A stretch of 64,000 nt of DNA, from NCBI GenBank assembly GCA_964487505.1, contig CAZARD010000004.1, forward strand, positions 1 to 64,000, in the 5' to 3' direction. Source of the stretch: JAFDVJ01 sp964487505 (GTDB taxonomy: Bacteria; Acidobacteriota; Blastocatellia; Pyrinomonadales; Pyrinomonadaceae). Under the pieces are notes generated by a model. That model saw only the letters and a program-made list of their open reading frames with translations. It did not search any database and was not told where the DNA came from. This document shows positions 25,839 through 35,100 of the stretch, in pieces. Both the position numbers and the translations under genes were made by a program. How positions within the stretch are numbered: the first letter of the stretch is position 1; each line of letters opens with the position of its first letter.

Positions 25839-27740
25839 TTATGTGGAACGTTCCACATTCGTCCTGCCGCTTGCCTGTTGAGCCGTCAAGTATACCAACA
25901 CCGTCGAAACCGCAGCCGGAGTCAACCCCGCGATCTTCCTGACCTGCGCGAAGTTCCGTGGCTTCGCGCGCGTCAAGCGCTCAACCATCTCGTTCGACAA
26001 CCCGTTGATCGCGCCAAACTCGAACCCATCCGGCACTTTCAACCCGTCATGCCCGTTGACTCGCTCATTCGCCGCCTTCTGCGTCTCGACATAGCCCCTG
26101 TACATGACATCGGCGAGCGCCGTTTCCAGAATTCCTGGAGTCACCTCAGACCTCACTTCTTCAGGCAGAAGCCGCATCATCAGTTCCGAACCTACTCCTT
26201 GCCGCATCGATAGCTGCGACAAACTGAAAGAGTCGCCGAGATCGCATCCCAGAATTCCCGAAACCCCGGCGTATTCGACCGAACTTCGCTTAAATCTTTT
26301 CCGGTCGAGCACGTCGCGCAACCGCGCGATCGAATCCCGTTTCGAGCTGAAACGCTCCCAATCGCTATCGCCCACGAGTCCGATCTCGCGCCCCTTCGGC
26401 GCCAACCGACGGTCCGCATTATCGTGCCTGAGAGTCAACCGGGCCTCGGCCCGCGATGTAAACAACCTATAAGGCTCGTCGACGCCGTGCTGGATCAGAT
26501 CATCGACCAACACACCGATATAAGCTTCATCCCGCCCAAGCAGAAACGCCTCGCGCCCATCGATCGCCAAAGCCGCATTGATTCCCGCCATCAACCCCTG
26601 ACAGGCCGCTTCTTCATAACCCGTCGTCCCGTTGATCTGCCCGGCAAGATAAAGCCCCGCAATACGGCTCGTCTCCATCGTCGGCCGCAATTCCCGAGGG
26701 TCCACAAAATCGTATTCGATCGCATACCCGGGCCTGATGACCCTGACCTCCCGAAAACCGGGAATCATCTGCAATAGCTCTCTCTGCAATTCCGCCGGCA
26801 GTGACGTCGAGAAGCCGTTCAGATAAACTTCATTCGTATCGTGGCCTTCAGGTTCGAGAAACAACTGGTGCCGGTTCTTCTCCGCGAACTTCACAACCTT
26901 GTCTTCGATCGATGGACAGTACCTGGGCCCGATACCGGTGATCTTCCCCGAATAGAGCGGCGATCGGTGCAAGTTCCCACGAATCCGATCGTGAAGCTCC
27001 TGCGTTGTGTATCCGATAAAGCAATCGATCTGCCTTTGCTCGATCTTTTCTGTCGCAAACGAAAACGCGACCGGAGCCTCATCAGGCGACTGTCTTTCGA
27101 AAGCGTCCCAATCGATCGAACGGCCGTCGAGCCTGGGCGGCGTTCCTGTCTTAAGCCTCCCGACGGGAAACCCCAAGCGCTTCAAGTCTTCGGCAAGCTC
27201 GATCGATGCCGGTTCGCCGGCCCGGCCGGCCGAAAACGTCCGCTGCCCCGTATGGATCGTCCCATTAAGAAAAGTCCCGGTCGCAACGATCACCGACTTC
27301 GCCCCGAAACGTCTTTCATCCTGTAGTTCTATGCCTATAACTCTTGCTTTTTCAACAATTAGCGCAACTACAACACCTTGCCGCAAACTCAAATTTGGCG
27401 TCGCTTCGAGAACCCGTCTCATTTCGACCCTGTAGAGACTCCGATCCGCCTGGGCGCGCGGCGACTGCACGGCTGGTCCACGGGACCTGTTCAAGAGCCT
27501 GAACTGTATTCCGGCACGATCGATCACGCGGCCCATGATCCCACCCAACGCATCGATCTCGCGCACCACGTGCCCCTTCGCGATGCCGCCAACGGCCGGA
27601 TTGCACGACATTTGACCGATCAGATCCAGATTGATCGTAACGAGCGCCGTATCCGCCCCAAGCCGCGCCGAGGCCGAAGCCGCCTCGCAACCCGCGTGCC
27701 CGGCACCGATCACGATCACATCGAAACGTTCATCAAACAT
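25839..27740 (-). CDS. mnmG: tRNA uridine 5-carboxymethylaminomethyl modification enzyme MnmG
   Basis: The 633-residue FAD protein has the dinucleotide motif VIGAGHAGCEAASASARLGA, MSCNPAVGGIAKGHVVREID, GTFLNGTIHTG, LAGQINGTTGYEEAACQGL and the C-terminal helical domain (YRGYVETQKAANERVNGHDG). With MnmE it modifies U34 of several tRNAs. Its usual partner mnmE is 12.5 kb away. The last codons overlap a palindromic parS candidate. It is followed by parA and parB on the same strand after about 280 bp. Confidence 0.96.
   Translation of the reverse strand: MFDERFDVIVIGAGHAGCEAASASARLGADTALVTINLDLIGQMSCNPAVGGIAKGHVVREIDALGGIMGRVIDRAGIQFRLLNRSRGPAVQSPRAQADRSLYRVEMRRVLEATPNLSLRQGVVVALIVEKARVIGIELQDERRFGAKSVIVATGTFLNGTIHTGQRTFSAGRAGEPASIELAEDLKRLGFPVGRLKTGTPPRLDGRSIDWDAFERQSPDEAPVAFSFATEKIEQRQIDCFIGYTTQELHDRIRGNLHRSPLYSGKITGIGPRYCPSIEDKVVKFAEKNRHQLFLEPEGHDTNEVYLNGFSTSLPAELQRELLQMIPGFREVRVIRPGYAIEYDFVDPRELRPTMETSRIAGLYLAGQINGTTGYEEAACQGLMAGINAALAIDGREAFLLGRDEAYIGVLVDDLIQHGVDEPYRLFTSRAEARLTLRHDNADRRLAPKGREIGLVGDSDWERFSSKRDSIARLRDVLDRKRFKRSSVEYAGVSGILGCDLGDSFSLSQLSMRQGVGSELMMRLLPEEVRSEVTPGILETALADVMYRGYVETQKAANERVNGHDGLKVPDGFEFGAINGLSNEMVERLTRAKPRNFAQVRKIAGLTPAAVSTVLVYLTAQQASGRTNVERST
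25842..25857. promoter_or_regulatory. Candidate parS site 2, overlapping the end of mnmG
   Basis: An identical copy of TGTGGAACGTTCCACA, here within an 18-bp palindrome (ATG...CAT ends). On the minus strand it encodes the last residues of MnmG (NVERST), so the site is fixed inside a coding sequence. Distance between site centres is 36 bp. Confidence 0.6.
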
Positions 27741-27760
27741 AGCAATCCAAATCCAGCGAC

Positions 27761-27780
27761 AAAAGGCGGGAATTCCCGCC
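27761..27780 (-). terminator. Intrinsic terminator between tssBC and mnmG
   Basis: GGCGGG-AATT-CCCGCC forms a 6-bp GC stem followed on the minus strand by TTTT. It lies 52 bp after the stop of the sheath-like gene and 21 bp before mnmG. Confidence 0.7.
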
Positions 27781-27831
27781 CGTTTGGTGCAAAATAATAT
27801 TCTAGTAAATGCTCAGTCAGTTGCCAACAAT

Positions 27832-29334
27832 TCACCCGCGCCAGCGTCCGCCGAGCGCCGTCACCGGCTCGGCGATCGCCTGAAACCGCGCGATGCGAAC
27901 ACGATCGCTGTCCTTGATCGCGATCAACGGCATAAGGCCGGCCTCGAGCAGCCGCTCAGCGATAACATCCGTCATCCACGACTCGGCACAAGGCTTCATC
28001 CGAGACTCCCCATCGACCTGTAGATAACAAACCACCAAACGCTCAAGCTCGCGCACGTAATTCACGCCGCCCATATCCCAACCGAACGCGCGATAGCTCT
28101 TCGCAAGCAAAGTCCCGGCAAAAAACGCCGGATTTGCCCAAAGCAATTCTTCATGTTTTGCCGGCCCATCGAATTCTTCGAACTCAAATCCCTCCACCGA
28201 ATCTGATGCCGCCCCATACTGCGCCCTAGCCAGCCAGCGCATCGGGAGCAACCCCAGATACTTCGCCTCCGGCACCGAACGCAGCGCCGACCAGAGCTTC
28301 CCGGCATCCGTGCCGCCCCTGACTTGAAAACCGGACGCCTCGGGCAGCTTCTCAAAATTTGAGATCCCGAACATCTCGGGCCGAACGTACCCGATCACAG
28401 GCGCGGCCGCGCTGGCCGCAACTCTTCCCATCCGCATCAGCGTCGCCACGTCGTCAACGCTCAGACCGAATTCATAATTCGCGCAAAGCACCGCGAACGG
28501 GTCCGCGCCCAGCGTCGCAAGGCGCTCACTGACCACTTCACGGCCCAGCACGCTATCTTCTAAGTTATTGCAGCTCTTTAAGTTAGCTGCGCATTCATCC
28601 TTCGATAGATCAAGCGCGAACAATTTCAGATCAACGTCCGTTTCGACTCTTCTGACCGCGAAATGAAGTCCCCGCCAAGCCGATTCGACCGCCTTGAATC
28701 GCTTGTCCCGCAGGATCTTTCGCATCACGTCAGCTATAGCAGAATCAACCGCCGAAACCATTTGCGCCTGCTCGGTCTCGTCGATCTTCACGAGATAAGG
28801 CCCAACGACCGATGCGATCAGCTTATCCAATTCGCTTCCGCCGGTCTTGCCCCGTTTCGAAGTCTGTGATCCTTCAAGAATATCCTCAAGCGAAAAGCTC
28901 TTGCTCTGCGGCTCAGGCTCCAGATGCCCGGCAGACTGCCGCGAAGAAACCACGCCAAACATCGCCCTGACCTCGCCCGCCGCGGCTTCGAAATCATCCG
29001 CTGACCGCAACCGTCTTCGCAACTCGCGCAACCCGGCGAAGACCGGCAGATCCCGATAAAGCCGATCGGGGTTAAAATCATCAATACCGCGAAACTCGAT
29101 CCGCAAGCGCTCTCCATCAAGATCGATCTCGGCCGCGACCCCGAAACGCTCCATGACCGAATCGAAATTGTCCCGATCGATCACCAGCGCGCGCCGATCC
29201 GAGAAATCCTTTTTCGGCCCGTCACCGCTCCAATCGCCCAGAAACAAAACGTGAAACGGCGGTTCCTCCGCAGACGGGGAACCAACTTCGCCAAAAGTGA
29301 ACATCCCTTCCAAGCCTGAATCAGTAATCGGCAT
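27832..29334 (-). CDS. TssB-TssC fused type VI-like contractile sheath protein
   Basis: The 500-residue product joins two sheath subunits. Residues about 20-130 resemble TssB/VipA: PFHVLFLGDWSG, ALVIDRDNFDSVMERFGVAA, RIEFRGIDDFNPDRLYRDLP. Residues about 170-500 resemble TssC/VipB: FKAVESAWRGLHFAVRRVET, DVDLKLFALDLSKDE, PFAVLCANYEFGLSVDDVAT, RSVPEAKYLGLLPMRWLARA and WANPAFFAGTLLAKSYRAFG. The linker is acidic/serine-rich. The end stops short of the usual TssC C-terminal region (family members continue about 70 residues with an RFAHYLK motif). ATG 29334 has GGAGG 5 nt ahead. No other T6SS gene is in the window. A TPR gene lies just upstream. Confidence 0.82.
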   Translation of the reverse strand: MPITDSGLEGMFTFGEVGSPSAEEPPFHVLFLGDWSGDGPKKDFSDRRALVIDRDNFDSVMERFGVAAEIDLDGERLRIEFRGIDDFNPDRLYRDLPVFAGLRELRRRLRSADDFEAAAGEVRAMFGVVSSRQSAGHLEPEPQSKSFSLEDILEGSQTSKRGKTGGSELDKLIASVVGPYLVKIDETEQAQMVSAVDSAIADVMRKILRDKRFKAVESAWRGLHFAVRRVETDVDLKLFALDLSKDECAANLKSCNNLEDSVLGREVVSERLATLGADPFAVLCANYEFGLSVDDVATLMRMGRVAASAAAPVIGYVRPEMFGISNFEKLPEASGFQVRGGTDAGKLWSALRSVPEAKYLGLLPMRWLARAQYGAASDSVEGFEFEEFDGPAKHEELLWANPAFFAGTLLAKSYRAFGWDMGGVNYVRELERLVVCYLQVDGESRMKPCAESWMTDVIAERLLEAGLMPLIAIKDSDRVRIARFQAIAEPVTALGGRWRG

Positions 29335-29352
29335 AGCGACCTCCACGAACCC

Positions 29353-30444
29353 TTAGTAACTCTTCGCCCAGTCAATGAAAGCAATTGTCTTTGCCTCGTT
29401 CTCGACAAGCCATTTGAGCGCATTCGGATTTCCGTTCAACTGCATTATCAGATACGCAAGGATCCTCGAGTTGCCCTTTTTTTTGGCCTCTGCAAAAAAC
29501 GGCAAATACGTCTTGCCGATAAAAGTCCCCTGAAGTTTTTTGTCTTCCGTGAGCATCCCGATCAAAGTATCAAAGGCATCGGCAAAAAGCTCTTCGTCGG
29601 TCTTGTTTTTGTCTTCGTCCGACTTCACAGTGAGAAGTGTTGCGAGCACAAGATCATAGACTGCAAAATCGCCCTCATCCTTGGGCGCGTTCATATCCAA
29701 AAAAACATTGATATTGCCGCTTGTTTCATCTTTCTTTGCGGGCTTGATCACTTCCACGAAGATCTGAGCGCTCCGCTTCGATCGTGCCGTGTTGAACTCA
29801 AGGGATATCAGCCGCCCCGCCGCCAAAAGTGCCGGGACCTTGTATTTCGTCCCGAAAAAGACCTCCGCGAGCAAGTAATTCGGACTTGCGTATCTCGGGT
29901 TGCTTTCGACCGCGTTCTTCAATGCTTCGCGTGCCTCCTTGTACATCTTCTGGCGGGTGTATGTGACTCCCAAATTATAGTAGGCGCTCGACAGTGCCCG
30001 GCCGCTGTCGCTCTCGTCCTTGAGAAACTTTATCGCATCCTTGTACAGCTGGATCGCATCTTGCGGCTTACCAAGATCATCGAACGTATTTCCGATGAGA
30101 ACATAGAAAAGCGCCAACTCCGGAGACTTGTACTGCGAGCCTTTTATCGCGATCTCGATTGCCTTCGCAGAATCGCCTTTCGAGCCATACGAAAGCGCCA
30201 TCTCGTACATTGCAGTTGCGCAATCAGGGCTTTCATCCAAGACTTTCTGGTACATCGCGATCGCTTCATCGAATTTCCCCTGATCGTGAAGCCTGATCCC
30301 GCGGTCGATCAAAACCCTTTGCGATTCGGTCGGCGCGACCGAAACCAATTTCGGCTTCGAGATCTTTTGCGCCGTCACCGACAAGCAAAGCGCAGCAAAA
30401 ATCATCATTAATCGCAAAAATACCGCGAATTTCGAGTTGTTCAT
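29353..30444 (-). CDS. Exported TPR repeat protein
   Basis: The 363-residue protein begins with a signal peptide (FAVFLRLMMIFAALCLSVTA, cut before QKIS) and has at least four TPR units: IRLHDQGKFDEAIAMYQKVL, YEMALSYGSKGDSAKAIEIA, IGNTFDDLGKPQDAIQLYKD and YNLGVTYTRQKMYKEAREAL. The C-terminal third is a separate helical region. TPR domains bind proteins; no enzyme motif is present. ATG 30444 has AAAGGAG upstream. It is 18 bp before the TssB-TssC fusion gene, so they are probably co-transcribed. Confidence 0.82.
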   Translation of the reverse strand: MNNSKFAVFLRLMMIFAALCLSVTAQKISKPKLVSVAPTESQRVLIDRGIRLHDQGKFDEAIAMYQKVLDESPDCATAMYEMALSYGSKGDSAKAIEIAIKGSQYKSPELALFYVLIGNTFDDLGKPQDAIQLYKDAIKFLKDESDSGRALSSAYYNLGVTYTRQKMYKEAREALKNAVESNPRYASPNYLLAEVFFGTKYKVPALLAAGRLISLEFNTARSKRSAQIFVEVIKPAKKDETSGNINVFLDMNAPKDEGDFAVYDLVLATLLTVKSDEDKNKTDEELFADAFDTLIGMLTEDKKLQGTFIGKTYLPFFAEAKKKGNSRILAYLIMQLNGNPNALKWLVENEAKTIAFIDWAKSY

Positions 30445-30526
30445 AAATTCTCCTTTTGGCCTTTCACAGCCCGATTTGCCTTTGAAAACAATCGCTTTCA
30501 AAGCACGCAACTGAGTGTTTGCAACG

Positions 30527-32011
30527 TCAAGCGCTCAACGCCGACTTGAGCGCCTTGCAGATGATTCTCAGCGTCTTGATCCGAGCGAATTTCTTGTCGT
30601 TCGCTTCGATCAAGTGCCAAGGCGCAAAATCGGTTCCGGTCCGCTCGATCATCTCGTCAGCGGCGATCTCGTAATCGTCCCACTTTTCCCGATTCCGAAA
30701 ATCCTCTTCCGTGATCTTGTAATGCTTGTAGTTGGTGTCCTGCCTCAGCTTGAAGCGCCTCTCCTGCTCGTCTTTGTCAATATGCACCCAGAACTTGAGC
30801 ACAACAATCCCGTGCCGGTGAAGTTGCTCTTCGAAGTTCACGATCTCCGCAAACGCACGCTTCCATTCATCCTCGCGCGCGAAACCTTCGATCCGCTCAA
30901 CGAGCACGCGACCGTACCAACTCCGATCAAATACGGTGATCCGTCCGGCCCGCGGCAAGTGACGCCAAAATCGCCAAAGATAATGCTGCGCGCGTTCTTC
31001 CTCGGTCGGCGCGGCGATCGGGATTATCTGATAGTCCCGGGCATCGATCGCGCCCGTGATCCGCCTGATGATCCCGCCTTTTCCGGCCGCGTCCCAACCC
31101 TCGAAGACGAGAATCGCCGAGCGATTACGCGCCTTGAATTTCCGATGCAGCAAGTTCAGACGGCCCTGATATTCTTCGAGATCGGCCTTGTACTTCTCGT
31201 CTGTGATCGCCTGCGACAGGTCCAACGTACTAAGTAGCGATACATTGTCGGAGCGTTTCGCCCTGTGCCGTTTCGTTTCGGACTTTTGCGCGCTCTTGCC
31301 TTCGGCCGCCAGCCGCTTCGTTATCTGCTCCAGAATATGCTCGCCGACAGTGATGCTCCGATAACGCTCGTCGCCACCCTCGACGATGGTCCAAGGGGCT
31401 TCGCCGGTGCTCGTCGCCCGGATGGCGCGCTCCGATACGTGCCGGAACGTATCGTACATCTTGAAATGCTTCCAGTCCGTTTTCGTGATCCGCCAACGCG
31501 TCTTTTCGTCCTTGCTCAGCGCGTTCAGGCGTTTCTCCTGCGCTTTCTTGCTGAGATGAAACCAGAACTTGATGATCAGCGCGCCGTCATCGACGAGCTC
31601 CTTTTCGAATGTGTTGATCTGGACGAGCGCCGAGTCAAGCGCCGCCTCATCGGTCCGGCCGAAAACGCAATCGATGATCGGCCTTGTGTACCACGAGCCG
31701 AATAGTATTCCAATGCGCCCCTTCGGCGGCAGGATACGCCAAAAACGCCACGCTTCCGGCCGCTCGCGCTCCTCGTCAGACGGCTGTCCGAACGCGACGG
31801 CGTGCAGATAGCGACCGTCCATCCATTCGTGCAAGAGATTGACGGTCTCGCCCTTTCCGGCGCCGTCGACGCCGCCAATGATGATTATTACTGGGAATTT
31901 TGCGTTCTTGAGGTCTTCCTGAACTTCAAGGAGTTGCATCCTGAGTTCAGGCTCACGGGCGCGATACTCTTCTTTGCTCAGCTTTCTTCCGAGCTCCGCG
32001 GTTTCAAACAT
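30527..32011 (-). CDS. pap: Polyphosphate:AMP phosphotransferase (two-domain PPK2)
   Basis: The 494-residue protein has two PPK2 domains in tandem, each with Walker A (GGVDGAGKGET near residue 50; GWDAAGKGGII near 308) and the lid/Walker B signature (IGILFGSWYTRPI; ITVFDRSWYGRVLVERIEGF). The tandem form is the class II PPK2 that phosphorylates AMP to ADP with polyphosphate. It would recycle AMP from stored polyphosphate. GAGGAGG precedes the ATG. A hairpin and a TATAAT box lie in its leader. It is a single gene, 82 bp before the TPR gene. Confidence 0.93.
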   Translation of the reverse strand: MFETAELGRKLSKEEYRAREPELRMQLLEVQEDLKNAKFPVIIIIGGVDGAGKGETVNLLHEWMDGRYLHAVAFGQPSDEERERPEAWRFWRILPPKGRIGILFGSWYTRPIIDCVFGRTDEAALDSALVQINTFEKELVDDGALIIKFWFHLSKKAQEKRLNALSKDEKTRWRITKTDWKHFKMYDTFRHVSERAIRATSTGEAPWTIVEGGDERYRSITVGEHILEQITKRLAAEGKSAQKSETKRHRAKRSDNVSLLSTLDLSQAITDEKYKADLEEYQGRLNLLHRKFKARNRSAILVFEGWDAAGKGGIIRRITGAIDARDYQIIPIAAPTEEERAQHYLWRFWRHLPRAGRITVFDRSWYGRVLVERIEGFAREDEWKRAFAEIVNFEEQLHRHGIVVLKFWVHIDKDEQERRFKLRQDTNYKHYKITEEDFRNREKWDDYEIAADEMIERTGTDFAPWHLIEANDKKFARIKTLRIICKALKSALSA

Positions 32012-32062
32012 ATCGCCTCCTCAAGGCAAACGCGTCACAACCGACGAGACCGCGATGCCTCG

Positions 32063-32097
32063 CGGTATTCTCGAAATACCGTTCTTGCACAATTATA
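32063..32097 (-). promoter_or_regulatory. pap promoter -10 and leader hairpin
   Basis: TATAAT on the minus strand (32097-32092) is a consensus -10 with no clear -35. Just downstream the leader has CGGTATT-TCGAG-AATACCG (32081-32063), a perfect 7-bp hairpin, placed some 50 nt ahead of the start codon. Confidence 0.45.
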
Positions 32098-32128
32098 GCA
32101 CCCGACGGGCTTTTGAGATCATCAAAGA

Positions 32129-35100
32129 CTATCGCACGAGAATTTGCGGCAAGGGTTGATCGCCATTAGATCCGAACGCAATACTGGCGCTTTCGCCGTT
32201 TGACGAGTATGAGAGATACCACATTCCTTCAGAAGGTCGAAAAACAGCCGCATCGAGGCGACCGTCACCGTCGTAGTCGCCGGGAACCGGAATGTCGTCA
32301 CGAAGTCCAAAAACAAACGAAAAGTAACTTCCATCCTCGCTGCGCCTGATCGACCAGCCTGAATCAGAAGGCCGGTAGACGGCAGCGTCGGCAATCCGAT
32401 CGCCCGTGAAATCGCCAAACACGGCCTGATCTGTCGGCGAACCAAAGACAAAAGACCGAAATTCACCATCGGAACTCCTTAGGTGCCACCACTCTCCGGT
32501 CGAACGCCGCCAAACCGCTATGTCGCTTCGCCCGTCGCCGTCCCAATCGTCAACTGTCGGCAAGTCCCCCGAGGAACCGAACACGACGGTTTCGACATCA
32601 TCCTCGGCAAACCTAATGTACCAAGTCGCCGACGCGGGTCTGAAAACCGCGGCCTCCATTTTTCCGTCGCCGTTGAAATCGCCGGAAGCGGGCAAGTCAC
32701 CCGGCAAACCGAAAGCGAAAGATCCCATCGTGCCGTCCTCACTCCGAAGATAAAGCCACTCGCCGGTGGAATCGCGAAACACGGCTATATCGCTGATCTT
32801 ATCGCCCGAGAAATCTCCGGATAGGACCGTGTCGCCCGGAACGCCGAAAATGGCCGTCGCAACCTGATCCGTCGAACTGCTTCGAATCCACCAACTCGAA
32901 TCCGAATTGCGTCGAACCGACGCGTCGGTCCTTCCGTCGGCGTCAAAATCGAAGGGAATCGGACGATCCAGATCCAAAGCGCGATCCCTGATTCCGATCG
33001 TGGCCGCAGGAGTTCTCTCACCGTTGGAGTAATCTCTCATCAGTTCGACGACGAAGAATTCGTACCGCTCTGGAACACTGTCCGCGTATACGGACAATGT
33101 CAGCGGCTTCTCTGTCTCACCGGGCTCAAACATCAACGTGCCGATCGCTATGGCATAATCCGAACCGCCGACCGCCGAACCATTGACCGTTCGATAATTG
33201 ACCCTGAGGAAGTAGTTTGTCGGATTTGAGAGCCTAACCCGAAGATCTCCCGTCGCCACGCTACCATTCCTGCTTTCGGTGATCAGAATCGGAGACGCCC
33301 CGACTATGGCGAAGTCTTCCGGATCGTCTATGCCGACACGGCTGACATTTCTCTCAAGCAGAACTCCCTCGCGGGCGTTGAGCAACTGAACATCGAATTC
33401 ATCTCCCAACTCGTCGATTCCGTCATCGAGAATTCCTACCTTGATCTCAGCCTCTGACTGCCCTGGTTGAAAGTAGAGCGTTCCTGAAGCCGCTTCGTAG
33501 TCGTCGCCCGCCGTGGCGGATACGTTGCGCGTGGTGAAATCGACGGCTACGGCATCTGTCGTTTCGCCGATCCTTTCGACAATGATCGTCGCGTACGCCG
33601 CGGTTTCATTCACCGAAACGAAGGTATTCCGAAACCGAAAACCGCTCGGCACCGGAATTTCGGGCGCGATCAGTCGGCTCCGGACGACCTTCACGTAGCT
33701 CTGCGATCCCGACGTCGCGCGATACGCAAGCATTCCGGGGCCGACGATTATCAGATCCGACGCATTGCTTTCCGGACTCTCGAAATTGATCTTCCCGAGC
33801 GGCAGGAACGTCTCCAGGTCAAAGGCGCTGATCGAGCCGTTCTCAAGAAAGAACGCTCGCTTTCGTTCGCGGTCGACGGCGACCGAACGTCCGCTTCCGG
33901 CGAATGTCCCGACTATCGAGAAAGTCTCGGGATCAATGACGCGGCCGCTGGTTGCGTACAGCAACCCCGAGTCGATCACAAAGTCGCATCCGTAGCCGAA
34001 AAGCAGCCCCGAAGAAATGGCCTCCGCGCTCAATCCAGATTGACCGGTCCGCATTCGGAACATCTCGAAACCCGAACTTTCGCCGTTGTATGAGATCAGT
34101 TTGCCGGTCGCATCTGAGAAGTCCATTGCGCCCGACCGATACCCCGTACCGATGCCCGTCAGGCGTATGCCGTTGTCGAAAAGATACGGCGGGTTGTTCG
34201 TTCCGGAGACCGCCACGCGACTGTGACTTCCCGGAACGGCCTCGACATCGACCACCGTCCCGCCGGATTGCAGCTGCGGCGAGAACTCGATCTCCTGCGA
34301 TCTTGTCCTGACGTCGAAACGCCGGATCGTGCTGGTCCCGTCGAAGTTCACCCATAACTTTTCGAAATCGTCGGTGAAAGCCAGACGGCGCGGTTTGTTC
34401 CCGACCGCGATCGATTGGTCGACCCTTCCGGTGCGCGGATCGAAGGCAGTGACCGAGTTCGCGATCGATCCGCCCGACGTCGAAGGAACACTTGCGTAAA
34501 CGAGACCGTTGAACGGGTTATGAACGATCTGGTTGGCGGGAACATCGATCCTCGTGACAATCGCCGGATGCGCCGGAGCGGGCGTCGGAGCAACGACCGA
34601 AGGCGGGGTTTCGCCGACGATCTCGGTCCTCGGATCGACCAGACTTGAACGGATCAAGATCATCGGGCCGCCTTCGAGCACCACCGCGAGTCCGTCGTTG
34701 CCCCAACGCTCGATCGCGCGCGGACGAAGATTGATCTGTGGGCAGACAATGCTGCCGAGGGGCACGAAGGTCAGCGAATCATAAGCGCTTATGACGAGCC
34801 GATTGTATTCGAACGAAGCGAAGAACGCCCGATGGTTCCCTGAGTCCAAGACCGCGGCGCGTTCAAAGCCGGAATCCGGAAGTGCAAATCTCCCGACCAG
34901 CCTGTTCGACATCGGATCCAGAACGTTGCCGATCGTACTGTAGATTAAACCGTCCGAGAATCGGATTCTGCTTCCGGTTGAGAACGGGATCTTGGTCGCC
35001 GCGCGTGTTCCCCCGGAATCGTAGGTGATCCTTTCAAGGCTGCTGTAAGACTCGATTCCGTAGATCGCGTCTCCCGTCGGCGAGAACACGACGCCCGAAC

